NCBI GenBank assembly: GCA_021796315.1
Contig: JAJYOH010000156.1
Span: 1-10,801 of the forward strand
Source: Chloroflexota bacterium
GTDB taxonomy: Bacteria > Chloroflexota > Anaerolineae > Anaerolineales > Villigracilaceae
Length of the DNA stretch: 10,801 nucleotides
Reading direction: 5' to 3'
Position 1 is the first letter of the stretch; the number at the start of each line of letters is the position of its first letter. The notes under the pieces were generated by a model that saw only the letters and a list, made by a program, of their open reading frames with translations, searched no databases and was not told the DNA's origin. A program made the position numbers and the translations under genes. Below are positions 1 through 7,107 of the stretch, piece after piece.

Positions 1-119
1 CTTTTACGAGGTCGTCCACGTTTCCGTTCAGGAAGTTTTATTCGGCTTTCAAGGTGCAAGGATACTTTTTTGTCGTTTACTACCAGGACGTATCCGTGTC
101 CAAAAACTTTAACTCAACC

Positions 120-128
120 TGCTATAAT
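120..128 (+). promoter_or_regulatory. Extended -10 promoter of the glycan operon, probably leaderless
   Basis: The sequence TGCTATAAT is a perfect TATAAT hexamer at 123-128 preceded by the TG of an extended -10 element. No good -35 hexamer lies 17 bases upstream. The ATG at 137 begins only 8 bases after the hexamer, so a transcript starting 6-8 bases downstream would have almost no 5' leader. No Shine-Dalgarno sequence lies between the hexamer and the ATG, which agrees with leaderless translation. The same nine bases recur at 9241-9249. Confidence 0.6.
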
Positions 129-136
129 TCGCCCAC

Positions 137-985
137 ATGATTCCTTCCCCGCGCGTTCTTCTAAGCATAGATTATGAACCCTGGTTTGCCCTCACCCGGC
201 GTTACGATAAATTAACAGATCACGCCCAGCGCCGCGATCTGGATGGGGGCTTTGTTTTGTCAGCGCTCGATCCGATCCTTGAAAAGCTTGGCGATTCAAA
301 AATAAGTTTTTATATCGTTGGCGAGGTTGCCGAGTGGTATCCAGAAATTCCGCAGAGGATCGTTGCTGCGGGACATGAGCTTGGTTTGCATTGCCAGTTC
401 CATCGGCATTTGCATGATGTCAACGAGCTTCAAGCCGACCTGCGCGATTCGTTATCGTGGCGTAAAAAATTTCATGTGCGTGGTTTTCGCACGCCGATGA
501 TCACCATCAGCGAAGATGCTTATCCGCTTCTTCAAGCCGCAGGATTTTCTTATAGCTCATCCATTTATGCGCCCGCCGGAACGGCGCTTCAAAAAGATAA
601 ACTTTGGGAATTCCCGGTCAGCACACTTAAAGTGTTTGGGCCGAAGCATGAATATCATGCGCCGCGCGAATATTCATTACGCCTCCTTGCCGGTGGTGAA
701 TTTCCGTTCGGCTCAAGTTTTAGCGTTGGCATTTTGGATGGATTGATCTTGAAAATTCTCGAGCGGGAATTGAAGGCTGGTCGGAGTCCCGTTATGTTTT
801 TGCATCCTTACGAATTGGTCTCGCCGACGAATTGGCCGGGCCGCCTCTTGCCGGACCTGATCCGGCATCCGTTATTGTGGCCTTTCACCTGGAACAAGTC
901 TGGGTTCTTGAAAGCCTTGCTCCGAAATTTCCCCGTCTCGCCGCTCGCCGCTTATTACGATGAGATGCTTGCTTCGCAGTCATGA
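137..985 (+). CDS. Polysaccharide deacetylase (NodB-type, carbohydrate esterase 4 family)
   Basis: This 282-residue protein is a probable metal-dependent deacetylase acting on N- or O-acetyl groups of a surface polysaccharide. The NodB-type motifs appear in order: an N-terminal strand ending SIDYEPW with the candidate catalytic Asp at residue 12; GHELGLH at 79-85 with further His at 89 and 91 as candidate metal ligands; the FRTP arginine motif at 117-120; and the closing FLHPYEL with His223. No signal peptide or membrane segment is seen, so it is probably cytoplasmic. The SIDYEPW form, instead of TFDDG, resembles the deacetylases of XrtA/PEP-CTERM exopolysaccharide loci. The ATG at 137 is chosen because the domain starts within ten residues of it. 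The stop codon overlaps the next gene's ATG (ATGA), so the two are probably translationally coupled. The exact substrate cannot be read from the sequence. Confidence 0.85.
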   Translation: MIPSPRVLLSIDYEPWFALTRRYDKLTDHAQRRDLDGGFVLSALDPILEKLGDSKISFYIVGEVAEWYPEIPQRIVAAGHELGLHCQFHRHLHDVNELQADLRDSLSWRKKFHVRGFRTPMITISEDAYPLLQAAGFSYSSSIYAPAGTALQKDKLWEFPVSTLKVFGPKHEYHAPREYSLRLLAGGEFPFGSSFSVGILDGLILKILERELKAGRSPVMFLHPYELVSPTNWPGRLLPDLIRHPLLWPFTWNKSGFLKALLRNFPVSPLAAYYDEMLASQS

Positions 986-2028
986 CGATGAAACCTGAAG
1001 TGTCGATTCTCTCATCCAGTGAATCGCTGACCTTGCCCGACTCTCTTGCTTCCTCCGCCGGTTTTATCGGCCTGGATTCGTGGATGAAGTTCGTTGAGAA
1101 AATTTATAACTTTTCAATTTATCGACTCGTCGCTAAAACAGATGGCGACATTTCCGGTCTGCTGGCTCTGGCGCGAATCGAACATCCCATCTTCGGCGAT
1201 TATCTGACGACCGCGCCTTTTGGTTCTTACGGCGGATTCGCTTTTTCATCCATCGAGTCGCGCGACGCGTTGTTGGATCAAGCTCGGATGCTGGCAAAAG
1301 AATTGGGCGTGGAATATGTCAACGTCCGGTTCGAGGCGGGGGAGATGACTCCGCCCGATGGCTGGATTCAACATCCGAACTATGCAACCTATCGCGTTGA
1401 CCTGTCGCCCGATCCCGATGCTTTGCTTTCATCTTATAGTTCCGATCATCGCAATCATGTCCGCAAATCTTTGAAAAAAAATTTCTCGGTGAAGTTTGGT
1501 CATCTTGATTTGCTGGATGACGCGTACGAGGCGTTGGCGCGCAGTATGCACGAGCTTGGCTCGCCGTATCATGCCAAAAATTATTTAGGTGCGATGGCTG
1601 AGTCTTTAGGTGAGACACTTGAGTTTGCTGTGATCTATGGGCCGCGCGGAGAGTTGGCGGGCGCGGGGGTGTTTATCTTTCAAGGCAAAGTCGCTACAAA
1701 TCTCCATGCGAATATTCTTCATCAATTTCGCTCGGATTATGCCGGAGAATTTTTATATTGGTCGGTCATCACGCGCTATTGCCAAAAAGGATTTCAAGTT
1801 TTTGACATGGGTCGCAGTTTGATCGGTTCGGGCAATGAAGTATTTAAATCAAAGTGGAAGCCGGGAAAACAATTGCTCGCGTACTGGTATTCTTTGCGTG
1901 AGGGCGCGGAAGCGCCTGGGTTGAATCAAAAGAATCCAAAATTCCAAATTGCCATTTGGACGTGGAAACATTTACCGGCGTTTGTCGTTCGTCCGCTCGG
2001 ACCGTTTTTAATTAAAGGCCTGGCCTGA
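982..2028 (+). CDS. FemAB-like GNAT-fold acyltransferase (Acetyltransf_6 type)
   Basis: This 348-residue protein resembles the FemAB-related proteins linked to exopolysaccharide and XrtA/PEP-CTERM loci, which are thought to transfer an acyl or aminoacyl group to a glycan or cell-wall precursor. Visible family marks are HRNHVRKSLKK near residues 156-166, typical of the core linking the two GNAT halves, and a C-terminal block with YAGEFLYWSVITRY (253-266), FDMGRS (274-279) and FKSKWKPGKQLL (288-299). The latter matches the family pattern of a helix, a GRS turn and an FKxxW strand. No signal peptide is present, so a cytoplasmic location is likely. The first ATG overlaps the deacetylase stop as ATGA. 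A second ATG six bases further on is a possible alternative start. Donor and acceptor are unknown. Confidence 0.8.
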   Translation: MTMKPEVSILSSSESLTLPDSLASSAGFIGLDSWMKFVEKIYNFSIYRLVAKTDGDISGLLALARIEHPIFGDYLTTAPFGSYGGFAFSSIESRDALLDQARMLAKELGVEYVNVRFEAGEMTPPDGWIQHPNYATYRVDLSPDPDALLSSYSSDHRNHVRKSLKKNFSVKFGHLDLLDDAYEALARSMHELGSPYHAKNYLGAMAESLGETLEFAVIYGPRGELAGAGVFIFQGKVATNLHANILHQFRSDYAGEFLYWSVITRYCQKGFQVFDMGRSLIGSGNEVFKSKWKPGKQLLAYWYSLREGAEAPGLNQKNPKFQIAIWTWKHLPAFVVRPLGPFLIKGLA

Positions 2029-2047
2029 TTTTTTTAAAGGAAATGTC

Positions 2048-4114
2048 ATGTCGTTTGGTCAACGAATAAAAAACATGCTGAAGAAATTTGTTGCGATGGA
2101 AATTTCACCGCGCCTGATTCCGCTCGCGTTGTTCGTCGTGACCTTTCTGGCTTATGGTTTGTTATTCCGCCAGCTCGGTTTTTATTGGGACGATCTCGGC
2201 ATCACCTGGATTCGTTATAACTTTGATGCGCACGCGCTTCAACTTTATTTTGCCAGCAGTCGTCCGTTGTGGGGATTGCTTTATCAATTCACCGGGAATT
2301 TTTTGCCCGACGTTCCGGCTTATTGGCAGATCTTTGCTGTCATCCTGCGCTGGTTGACTGCCGTTTTGTGTTGGGCGATCTTCCGCGAGCTCTGGCCGAA
2401 TCGCCGCAGCCTGGCTCTGACCATCAGCCTTTTCTTTTTGCTTTATCCCGGATTCAATTTGCAGTGGGTGTCTTACGTTTTCAGTCACTTCTATATCGTT
2501 CTTATATTTTTCCTGTTTTCGTATTTGTTGATGTTCTGGTCGTTCCGCCATCCAAAATATTTTTGGCCTTTGACCATCGCGGCGATGCTGGCCTCCGCAT
2601 TCAATCTTTGGATGATGGAATATTTTTTCTTCCTCGAGTTGATGCGGCCATTCGTCATTCTCGTTTTTGTCCACGAAAATATTCCGCCCGAAGAAAAGAA
2701 TAGTTTCAAAAAGTTGTCGCCCGAAACATTTATCAAGTGGCTGCCATATCTCCTCACGTGGCTTGCGGATGTTTTTTACCGCATGTTCGTTTTTTCCAAC
2801 ACGGATTATAAAAGTTCGTTGTTGACGGATCTGCGCAGCCAGCCTTTCGCAGCGATTTTAGGATTGATCAAAACGGTCTTTTCGGACCTTTGGCTGGTCA
2901 GCGTAAAAGCCTGGTCGCTCGCTTTTCATTTTCCCAACCCGTCCACCGATGGCCCGCTGACAACTTTATTTTACGCGGCTACCGTCGTTATTGTTGGAAT
3001 CATCACTGCAATTTTATTGTGGCGTTCCAGCGATCATGAAAAGCAGGATATTTCTTCCGCGTTGTGGACCATCGGTTTGGGTCTTGCCACGATGCTCGTG
3101 GCTGGCGCTCCATACTGGCTGGCGAAATTTGTTGTCTCGCTTGGTTTTCCGTCGGATCGTTTTACGATCTCGTTCATGCTGGGCGTTGGAATTTTTCTCG
3201 CCGGCCTGCTTGAACTTTTTCCTTCGCGCGTGCGAATGGCTTTTGTAGTTGCGTTGGTTGCATTGGCGGCAGGGCGACAGGCTTTGTGGGCGGATTCATT
3301 TCGCCGCGATTGGGTTTCACAAAAAACTTTATTCTGGCAAATGACCTGGCGCGCGCCCGGACTTGCGCCGAACACAACCGTGTTGATGAATGAAGGGCCG
3401 TTCAATTATTATGCTGATAATTCTTTGGGCGCGGCGTTGAATTGGATCTATGCGCCCGATAATCATTCATCGCAAATCCCTTACGTTTTATTTTATCCAA
3501 CAACGCGGATGCAGCCCGGCGGCTCCTTGCCCGGACTGCAAGCGGGGCTGCCGATTAATTATGATTACGCCATTGGAAAATTTTCCGGCGGCACATCGCA
3601 GGTTGTCGCGTTCTATTTCCAGCCGCCTGGGTGTTTGCGTTTACTCGATCCTGAAATCGATTCACAGAATCATTTCATCAGCGATGGAAGCATGATGCGC
3701 GATGCGGCGAAGCTGTCATCGTCAGCGTGGATAAATGATAATTTAACGGCGCGCATGCCCGAAGTCTACAGCCCCGAACCGGCGCATGGCTGGTGTTATT
3801 ATTTTGAGCGAGCCGACCTCGCGCGTCAAATGGGGGATTGGGCCAGCGTCATTAAGTTGGGCGATCAGGCTTTTAAATTAAATGATCATCCCAATGATCC
3901 CGCTGAGCGTTTTGTTTTTATCGAAGGCTATGCTCACGCTGGCAATTGGACGCGCGCAAAAGAATTGGCAATTGAGTCTTATAAAGTTTCTCCGGCTTAT
4001 GTCGGGCCGCTTTTGTGTAAGTTGTTGAATCGATTGGATCGTGAAGTGCCGGCAGGCAAAGACAAACAAACTAGTCTAAACGAATTGCACACAAAATTTT
4101 CGTGTTTGCCGTAA
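2048..4114 (+). CDS. Polytopic membrane protein, GT-C glycosyltransferase-like, with TPR-like C-terminal tail
   Basis: This is a 688-residue membrane protein that I recognise only at fold level. After a short basic N-terminus, the first hydrophobic segment (about 23-40) is followed by FYWDDLGITW with Asp48 and Asp49. An acidic pair in the first outer loop is the usual catalytic site of GT-C glycosyltransferases that use lipid-linked sugars. Further hydrophobic segments lie near 95-112, 122-135, 145-165, 172-190, 195-208, 230-247, 305-325, 340-365, 370-390 and 396-410. A soluble part follows from about 415. Residues 582-660 form helical pairs of TPR character (WCYYFERADLARQMGDW, then AERFVFIEGYAHAGNW). 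AAAGGAAA at 2036-2043 is the ribosome-binding site, and the gap from the FemAB gene is 19 bases, so it belongs to the same operon. It could add sugars to the glycan modified by its neighbours. A non-enzymatic role is possible. Confidence 0.55.
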   Translation: MSFGQRIKNMLKKFVAMEISPRLIPLALFVVTFLAYGLLFRQLGFYWDDLGITWIRYNFDAHALQLYFASSRPLWGLLYQFTGNFLPDVPAYWQIFAVILRWLTAVLCWAIFRELWPNRRSLALTISLFFLLYPGFNLQWVSYVFSHFYIVLIFFLFSYLLMFWSFRHPKYFWPLTIAAMLASAFNLWMMEYFFFLELMRPFVILVFVHENIPPEEKNSFKKLSPETFIKWLPYLLTWLADVFYRMFVFSNTDYKSSLLTDLRSQPFAAILGLIKTVFSDLWLVSVKAWSLAFHFPNPSTDGPLTTLFYAATVVIVGIITAILLWRSSDHEKQDISSALWTIGLGLATMLVAGAPYWLAKFVVSLGFPSDRFTISFMLGVGIFLAGLLELFPSRVRMAFVVALVALAAGRQALWADSFRRDWVSQKTLFWQMTWRAPGLAPNTTVLMNEGPFNYYADNSLGAALNWIYAPDNHSSQIPYVLFYPTTRMQPGGSLPGLQAGLPINYDYAIGKFSGGTSQVVAFYFQPPGCLRLLDPEIDSQNHFISDGSMMRDAAKLSSSAWINDNLTARMPEVYSPEPAHGWCYYFERADLARQMGDWASVIKLGDQAFKLNDHPNDPAERFVFIEGYAHAGNWTRAKELAIESYKVSPAYVGPLLCKLLNRLDREVPAGKDKQTSLNELHTKFSCLP

Positions 4115-4131
4115 AATAGGTAGCGAGATTC

Positions 4132-4160
4132 TTCACGAATTATGTGCTTCTTGGTAGAAT
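4132..4160 (+). promoter_or_regulatory. Predicted promoter of the BMP importer operon
   Basis: TTCACG at 4132-4137, a 17-base spacer and TAGAAT at 4155-4160 make a plausible sigma-70 promoter. The TG at 4152-4153 gives an extended -10. Transcription would start near 4167, leaving a leader of about 90 bases before the lipoprotein ATG. No terminator hairpin is seen between the upstream stop at 4114 and this site, so some read-through from the glycan operon is possible. Confidence 0.45.
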
Positions 4161-4175
4161 TGTCCAGACAAACCG

Positions 4176-4189
4176 AAAGGAGGCGATCC
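4176..4189 (+). promoter_or_regulatory. Very long Shine-Dalgarno-like element in the lipoprotein mRNA leader
   Basis: AAAGGAGGCGATCC differs at one base from AAAGGAGGTGATCC, the complement of the conserved bacterial 16S rRNA 3' end. Including the next four bases, 15 of 18 positions match the complement of that tail. It lies 68 bases upstream of the chosen ATG at 4258, which has its own AGGAG at 4244-4248. In-frame GTG (4198) and ATG (4210) codons lie closer, but starting there would add 16-20 polar residues ahead of a normal lipoprotein signal. A ribosome standby role is possible. Confidence 0.35.
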
Positions 4190-4257
4190 GTCCGTTAGTG
4201 AGAAAGAAAATGCCTGCTCCATCTTGTAATTCAAACCCCAATCAGGAGAAGAAGACA

Positions 4258-5538
4258 ATGCGTAAGACAATTCTGCACGTCGCCTTATTTGTCGGTGCCC
4301 TTGCGATGATTTTATCCGCATGCGGCCCGGCCCCGACGGCGGCTCCCGTTGCCACGGAAGCGCCTGTCGCTACTCAAGCGCCTGATACCGCAGTTCCGCC
4401 AACTGTTGCACCTACTGCCGCACCGTTCATCTTTGGTATGCTCTTGGTCGGCGCCCACAATGATCAGGGCTGGAGCCAGGCTCATTATGATGCCGGGCTT
4501 TACGTTGAGCAGAAGTTCCCCAATTCGAAGATGCTCTATCTCGAAAATGTTTACTCCGGTTCTCCATCCTACCCCGGACAGACTGCATCTCAATTGGCTG
4601 AGCAGTTGGTTTCGCAGGGCGCCAAGTTGATCATTTTCAACTCGGACGATATGAAAGATGAAGCTCTGAAATTTGCCAAAGCTCATCCGGATGTTTATGT
4701 TATCGGCTCTTCCGATGACTGGACCTGGAAGGATGGCAAGAACTATCAGGCTTCGCCCAATCAGATCGATATCATGGGCCGCATGGAATATGGCAAGATG
4801 ATCGCTGGTTGTTCGGCAGCCCTTACCACCAAGACCGGTAAGATCGGTTACCTTGGACCATTGATCAATGACGAGACCCGCCGCCTGGCCTCCTCGGCTT
4901 ACCTCGGCGCCAAATACTGCTGGACCAATATCCTTAAGAATGACCCTGCCAAGTTGTCGTTCAAGGTTACATGGATCGGCTTCTGGTTCAACATTCCTGG
5001 TGTGACCTCCGACCCAACTCAGGTCGCTGATGATTTCTTCAACAGCGGTTATGACGTGGTCATGTCGGGCATTGACACAACGGAGGCTCTTGTCGAAGCC
5101 AAGAAGATGAACGCTGCCGGCAAGAAGGTCTGGGCGGTCGCCTATGACTACAAGACCAATTGCAGCGTAGCTCCCGATATTTGCCTGGGCGTCCCGTACT
5201 TCAACTGGGGTCCCGCTTATCTTGCGGCGATTAAATCCGCCGCAGACGGCAGCTGGAAAGAAAGCTTCCAGTGGAATGGTCCGGATTGGAAAGATATCAA
5301 CAACGCAGACACCAGTGCAGTCGGCTTCACCAAGGGCAATGGCTTAAGCGCTGATGCGTCCACCAAGTTGGACGGTTTCATCTCCGAGCTGGCGGGTGGC
5401 CTGAACTTATGGAAGGGTCCACTCAACCTGCAGGATAAGACATCCTATCTCGCTGATGGCGTAGTTGCCACCGACAGTCAGATTTGGTACCTGCCGCAAT
5501 TGCTCGAAGGCATGGAAGGCCAGAGCGTTTCCAAGTAA
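4258..5538 (+). CDS. BMP-family (PnrA/NupN-like) substrate-binding lipoprotein of an ABC importer
   Basis: This 426-residue lipoprotein captures the substrate, probably a purine nucleoside by family precedent, and delivers it to the permeases encoded downstream. The signal peptide MRKTILHVALFVGALAMI ends in the lipobox LSAC with the lipid-anchored Cys at residue 22. A Pro/Ala/Thr linker (about 23-56) with repeated AP, TAAP and VAT units tethers the domain. The periplasmic-binding fold starts FIFGMLLVGAHNDQGWSQAHYDAG, the BMP-family opening motif, and continues with YDVVMSGIDTTEA and LGVPYFNWGPAYLAAIK. A Cys pair in NCSVAPDICLG could form a disulfide. The ATG at 4258 is chosen because AGGAG sits 9 bases upstream and the signal peptide begins there, although the frame stays open upstream to 4144. 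Codons look more biased (AAG, GGC, ATC) than in the glycan operon, consistent with high expression. Other small ligands are possible. Confidence 0.88.
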   Translation: MRKTILHVALFVGALAMILSACGPAPTAAPVATEAPVATQAPDTAVPPTVAPTAAPFIFGMLLVGAHNDQGWSQAHYDAGLYVEQKFPNSKMLYLENVYSGSPSYPGQTASQLAEQLVSQGAKLIIFNSDDMKDEALKFAKAHPDVYVIGSSDDWTWKDGKNYQASPNQIDIMGRMEYGKMIAGCSAALTTKTGKIGYLGPLINDETRRLASSAYLGAKYCWTNILKNDPAKLSFKVTWIGFWFNIPGVTSDPTQVADDFFNSGYDVVMSGIDTTEALVEAKKMNAAGKKVWAVAYDYKTNCSVAPDICLGVPYFNWGPAYLAAIKSAADGSWKESFQWNGPDWKDINNADTSAVGFTKGNGLSADASTKLDGFISELAGGLNLWKGPLNLQDKTSYLADGVVATDSQIWYLPQLLEGMEGQSVSK

Positions 5539-5553
5539 ATCACTTTGATGTTA

Positions 5554-5605
5554 TTCCTCACCCCAACCCCTCTCCCAACGGGAGAGGGGCAACGGGGTGA
5601 GGGAA
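5554..5605. repeat. Interrupted palindromic repeat (REP/MITE-like) between lipoprotein and ATPase genes
   Basis: The inner arms CCCCTCTCCC (5567-5576) and GGGAGAGGGG (5580-5589) pair perfectly over 10 bases around the loop AAC. The outer arms CTCACCCC (5557-5564) and GGGGTGAG (5594-5601) pair over 8 bases, and TTC with GAA extends the stem. The arms are separated by a small internal loop of AA against CAAC. This CTCACCCC...CCCTCTCCC / GGGAGAGGGG...GGGTGAG design is a widespread dispersed repeat in bacterial genomes. As RNA it would be a very stable stem-loop, suited to protecting the upstream lipoprotein message and reducing downstream expression. Confidence 0.8.
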
Positions 5606-5616
5606 CGGGATTGCCC

Positions 5617-7107
5617 ATGAACGTTGAACTGCGCCACATTCAAAAACATTTTGGCAAAGTCCACGCCAATAATGACATCGTGCTCGATATTCCTGCGGGT
5701 ACAATTCAAGGCATTCTGGGGGAAAATGGAGCGGGTAAAAGCACGCTCATGAAGGTTCTTTCAGGTTTTATTCAAGCCGATAGCGGAGAGATCCTGCTGG
5801 ATGGCAAACCAGTTATTATCAAGTCCCCGGCGGATGCTATTCAACATGGCATCGGCATGTTGCATCAAGATCCGCTTGATTTTCCTCCCATGCGCCTGAT
5901 CGACAATTTTTTGCTGGGACGTGCGGGCGGTCTTTTCCCGGACCGTAAAGCGGTTGCGCGCGACATTCATGATCTGGCCGTTCAATTTGACTTTTCCCTC
6001 GATCCCGAGGCCTACGTCGATTCGCTGACTGTTGGCGAGAGACAACAACTGGAAATCCTGCGCCTGCTCTGGCTTGGGGCGCGTGTCCTGATTTTGGATG
6101 AACCCACCACTGGCATCAGCGCCAGCCAAAAAGACAAACTATTCGAAACGCTCCGCAAGCTTGCCAGGCAGGGCATGACCATCATCTTTGTATCTCACAA
6201 GCTTGAGGATGTTGAAGTGTTGTGCCATAAAGTGGCGGTATTGATGGGTGGAAAGCTGGTAGGAGAGGCGAGCGCTCCTTTCAATGCAAAGAAATTAGTG
6301 GAGATGATGTTCGGGAAGGAAATTTCCCTCGGCGCGCGGCATCCATTAAAGCCGGGCGCAAAAGTGCTCGAATTGCGCGGCCTGTCAGTCGAAGATGTTC
6401 GCCTGCGCCTTGCAGATATTAATTTGGATGTCCACGCGGGAGAAGTGATCGGCCTGGCGGGGATGGAGGGCAGCGGCCAGGGCCCTTTTGTCCGGGCATG
6501 TTCCGGCATGTTGCGTCCGGTCGATGGGCGGGTGCTGGTCTCCGGTCGTGATTTGACCGGCAGATCTTATCACACATTCAAGCAGAGCGGCGTTTCCTTC
6601 CTGCCCGCCTCGCGCATGGAGGAGGGATTGGTGCCCGGCCTGACCCTGACCGAACATTTTGTGCTGGCTGAGGAGACTCAGGGTGTGTTCGTTGACCGGG
6701 ACAAAGGCAATAAACTCGCCGAGCAGCGGATCGCATCTTTCAATATTCGCGGTACACCTGCCAGCACAGTCGAGTCGCTTTCCGGTGGCAACCAGCAACG
6801 TGCTTTGCTGGCCCTGCTTCGGACTCCGCTTTCGTTGATACTGCTGGAACATCCGACGCGCGGCCTGGATATCGAGTCGACGATTTACATTTGGAGCAAG
6901 CTCAAGGAACGCTGCCAGCAGGGGACGTCGATCTTATTCGTCTCCTCCGATCTTGAAGAGATCCTTCAATACAGCGATCGCGTATTGGTCTTTTTTAGCG
7001 GCAAGGTCACTCCTCCTTTGGACGCCGCTTCCCTGACAACGGAGAAACTGGGGGAGTTGATCGGCGGCATAGGTTGGACAAAATTAAATTCAGGGAAGAG
7101 CGCATGA
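5617..7107 (+). CDS. BMP-type ABC importer ATP-binding protein with two nucleotide-binding domains (NupO/YufO-like)
   Basis: This 496-residue cytoplasmic ATPase powers the importer and belongs to the fused double-domain group that includes RbsA and YufO. Domain 1 is intact: Walker A GENGAGKST (35-43), Q-loop Gln84, signature LTVGERQQ (137-144), Walker B VLILDEP with Asp161 and Glu162, and switch His194 in FVSHK. Domain 2 is degenerate, as is usual for this group: Walker A is GMEGSGQG (282-289) with no Lys, the signature LSGGNQQ (388-394) is kept, Walker B reads LILLEHP with His412 at the catalytic Glu position, and FVSSDLEE lacks the switch His. The ATG at 5617 is chosen because the family N-terminus starts there. 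The frame is open back to 5545, but that stretch only translates the repeat (LTPTPLPTGEGQRGEG). The stop overlaps the next gene as ATGA. Confidence 0.92.
   Translation: MNVELRHIQKHFGKVHANNDIVLDIPAGTIQGILGENGAGKSTLMKVLSGFIQADSGEILLDGKPVIIKSPADAIQHGIGMLHQDPLDFPPMRLIDNFLLGRAGGLFPDRKAVARDIHDLAVQFDFSLDPEAYVDSLTVGERQQLEILRLLWLGARVLILDEPTTGISASQKDKLFETLRKLARQGMTIIFVSHKLEDVEVLCHKVAVLMGGKLVGEASAPFNAKKLVEMMFGKEISLGARHPLKPGAKVLELRGLSVEDVRLRLADINLDVHAGEVIGLAGMEGSGQGPFVRACSGMLRPVDGRVLVSGRDLTGRSYHTFKQSGVSFLPASRMEEGLVPGLTLTEHFVLAEETQGVFVDRDKGNKLAEQRIASFNIRGTPASTVESLSGGNQQRALLALLRTPLSLILLEHPTRGLDIESTIYIWSKLKERCQQGTSILFVSSDLEEILQYSDRVLVFFSGKVTPPLDAASLTTEKLGELIGGIGWTKLNSGKSA

Noticed and set aside
2162..2674. 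Minus-strand open frame of 170 codons opposite the GT-C-like gene
   Set aside because: It is a highly charged, low-complexity product with no ribosome-binding site or motif. It mirrors hydrophobic codons of the real gene.
4144..4257. Upstream extension of the lipoprotein frame to a GTG at 4144
   Set aside because: It would put 38 polar residues before a normal lipoprotein signal peptide and would start inside the predicted -35/-10 spacer. AGGAG before 4258 fits better.
4161..4257. Possible riboswitch (purine type) in the importer leader
   Set aside because: I could not find the conserved three-helix junction bases or a convincing pair of stems. Only the 16S-complementary element stands out.
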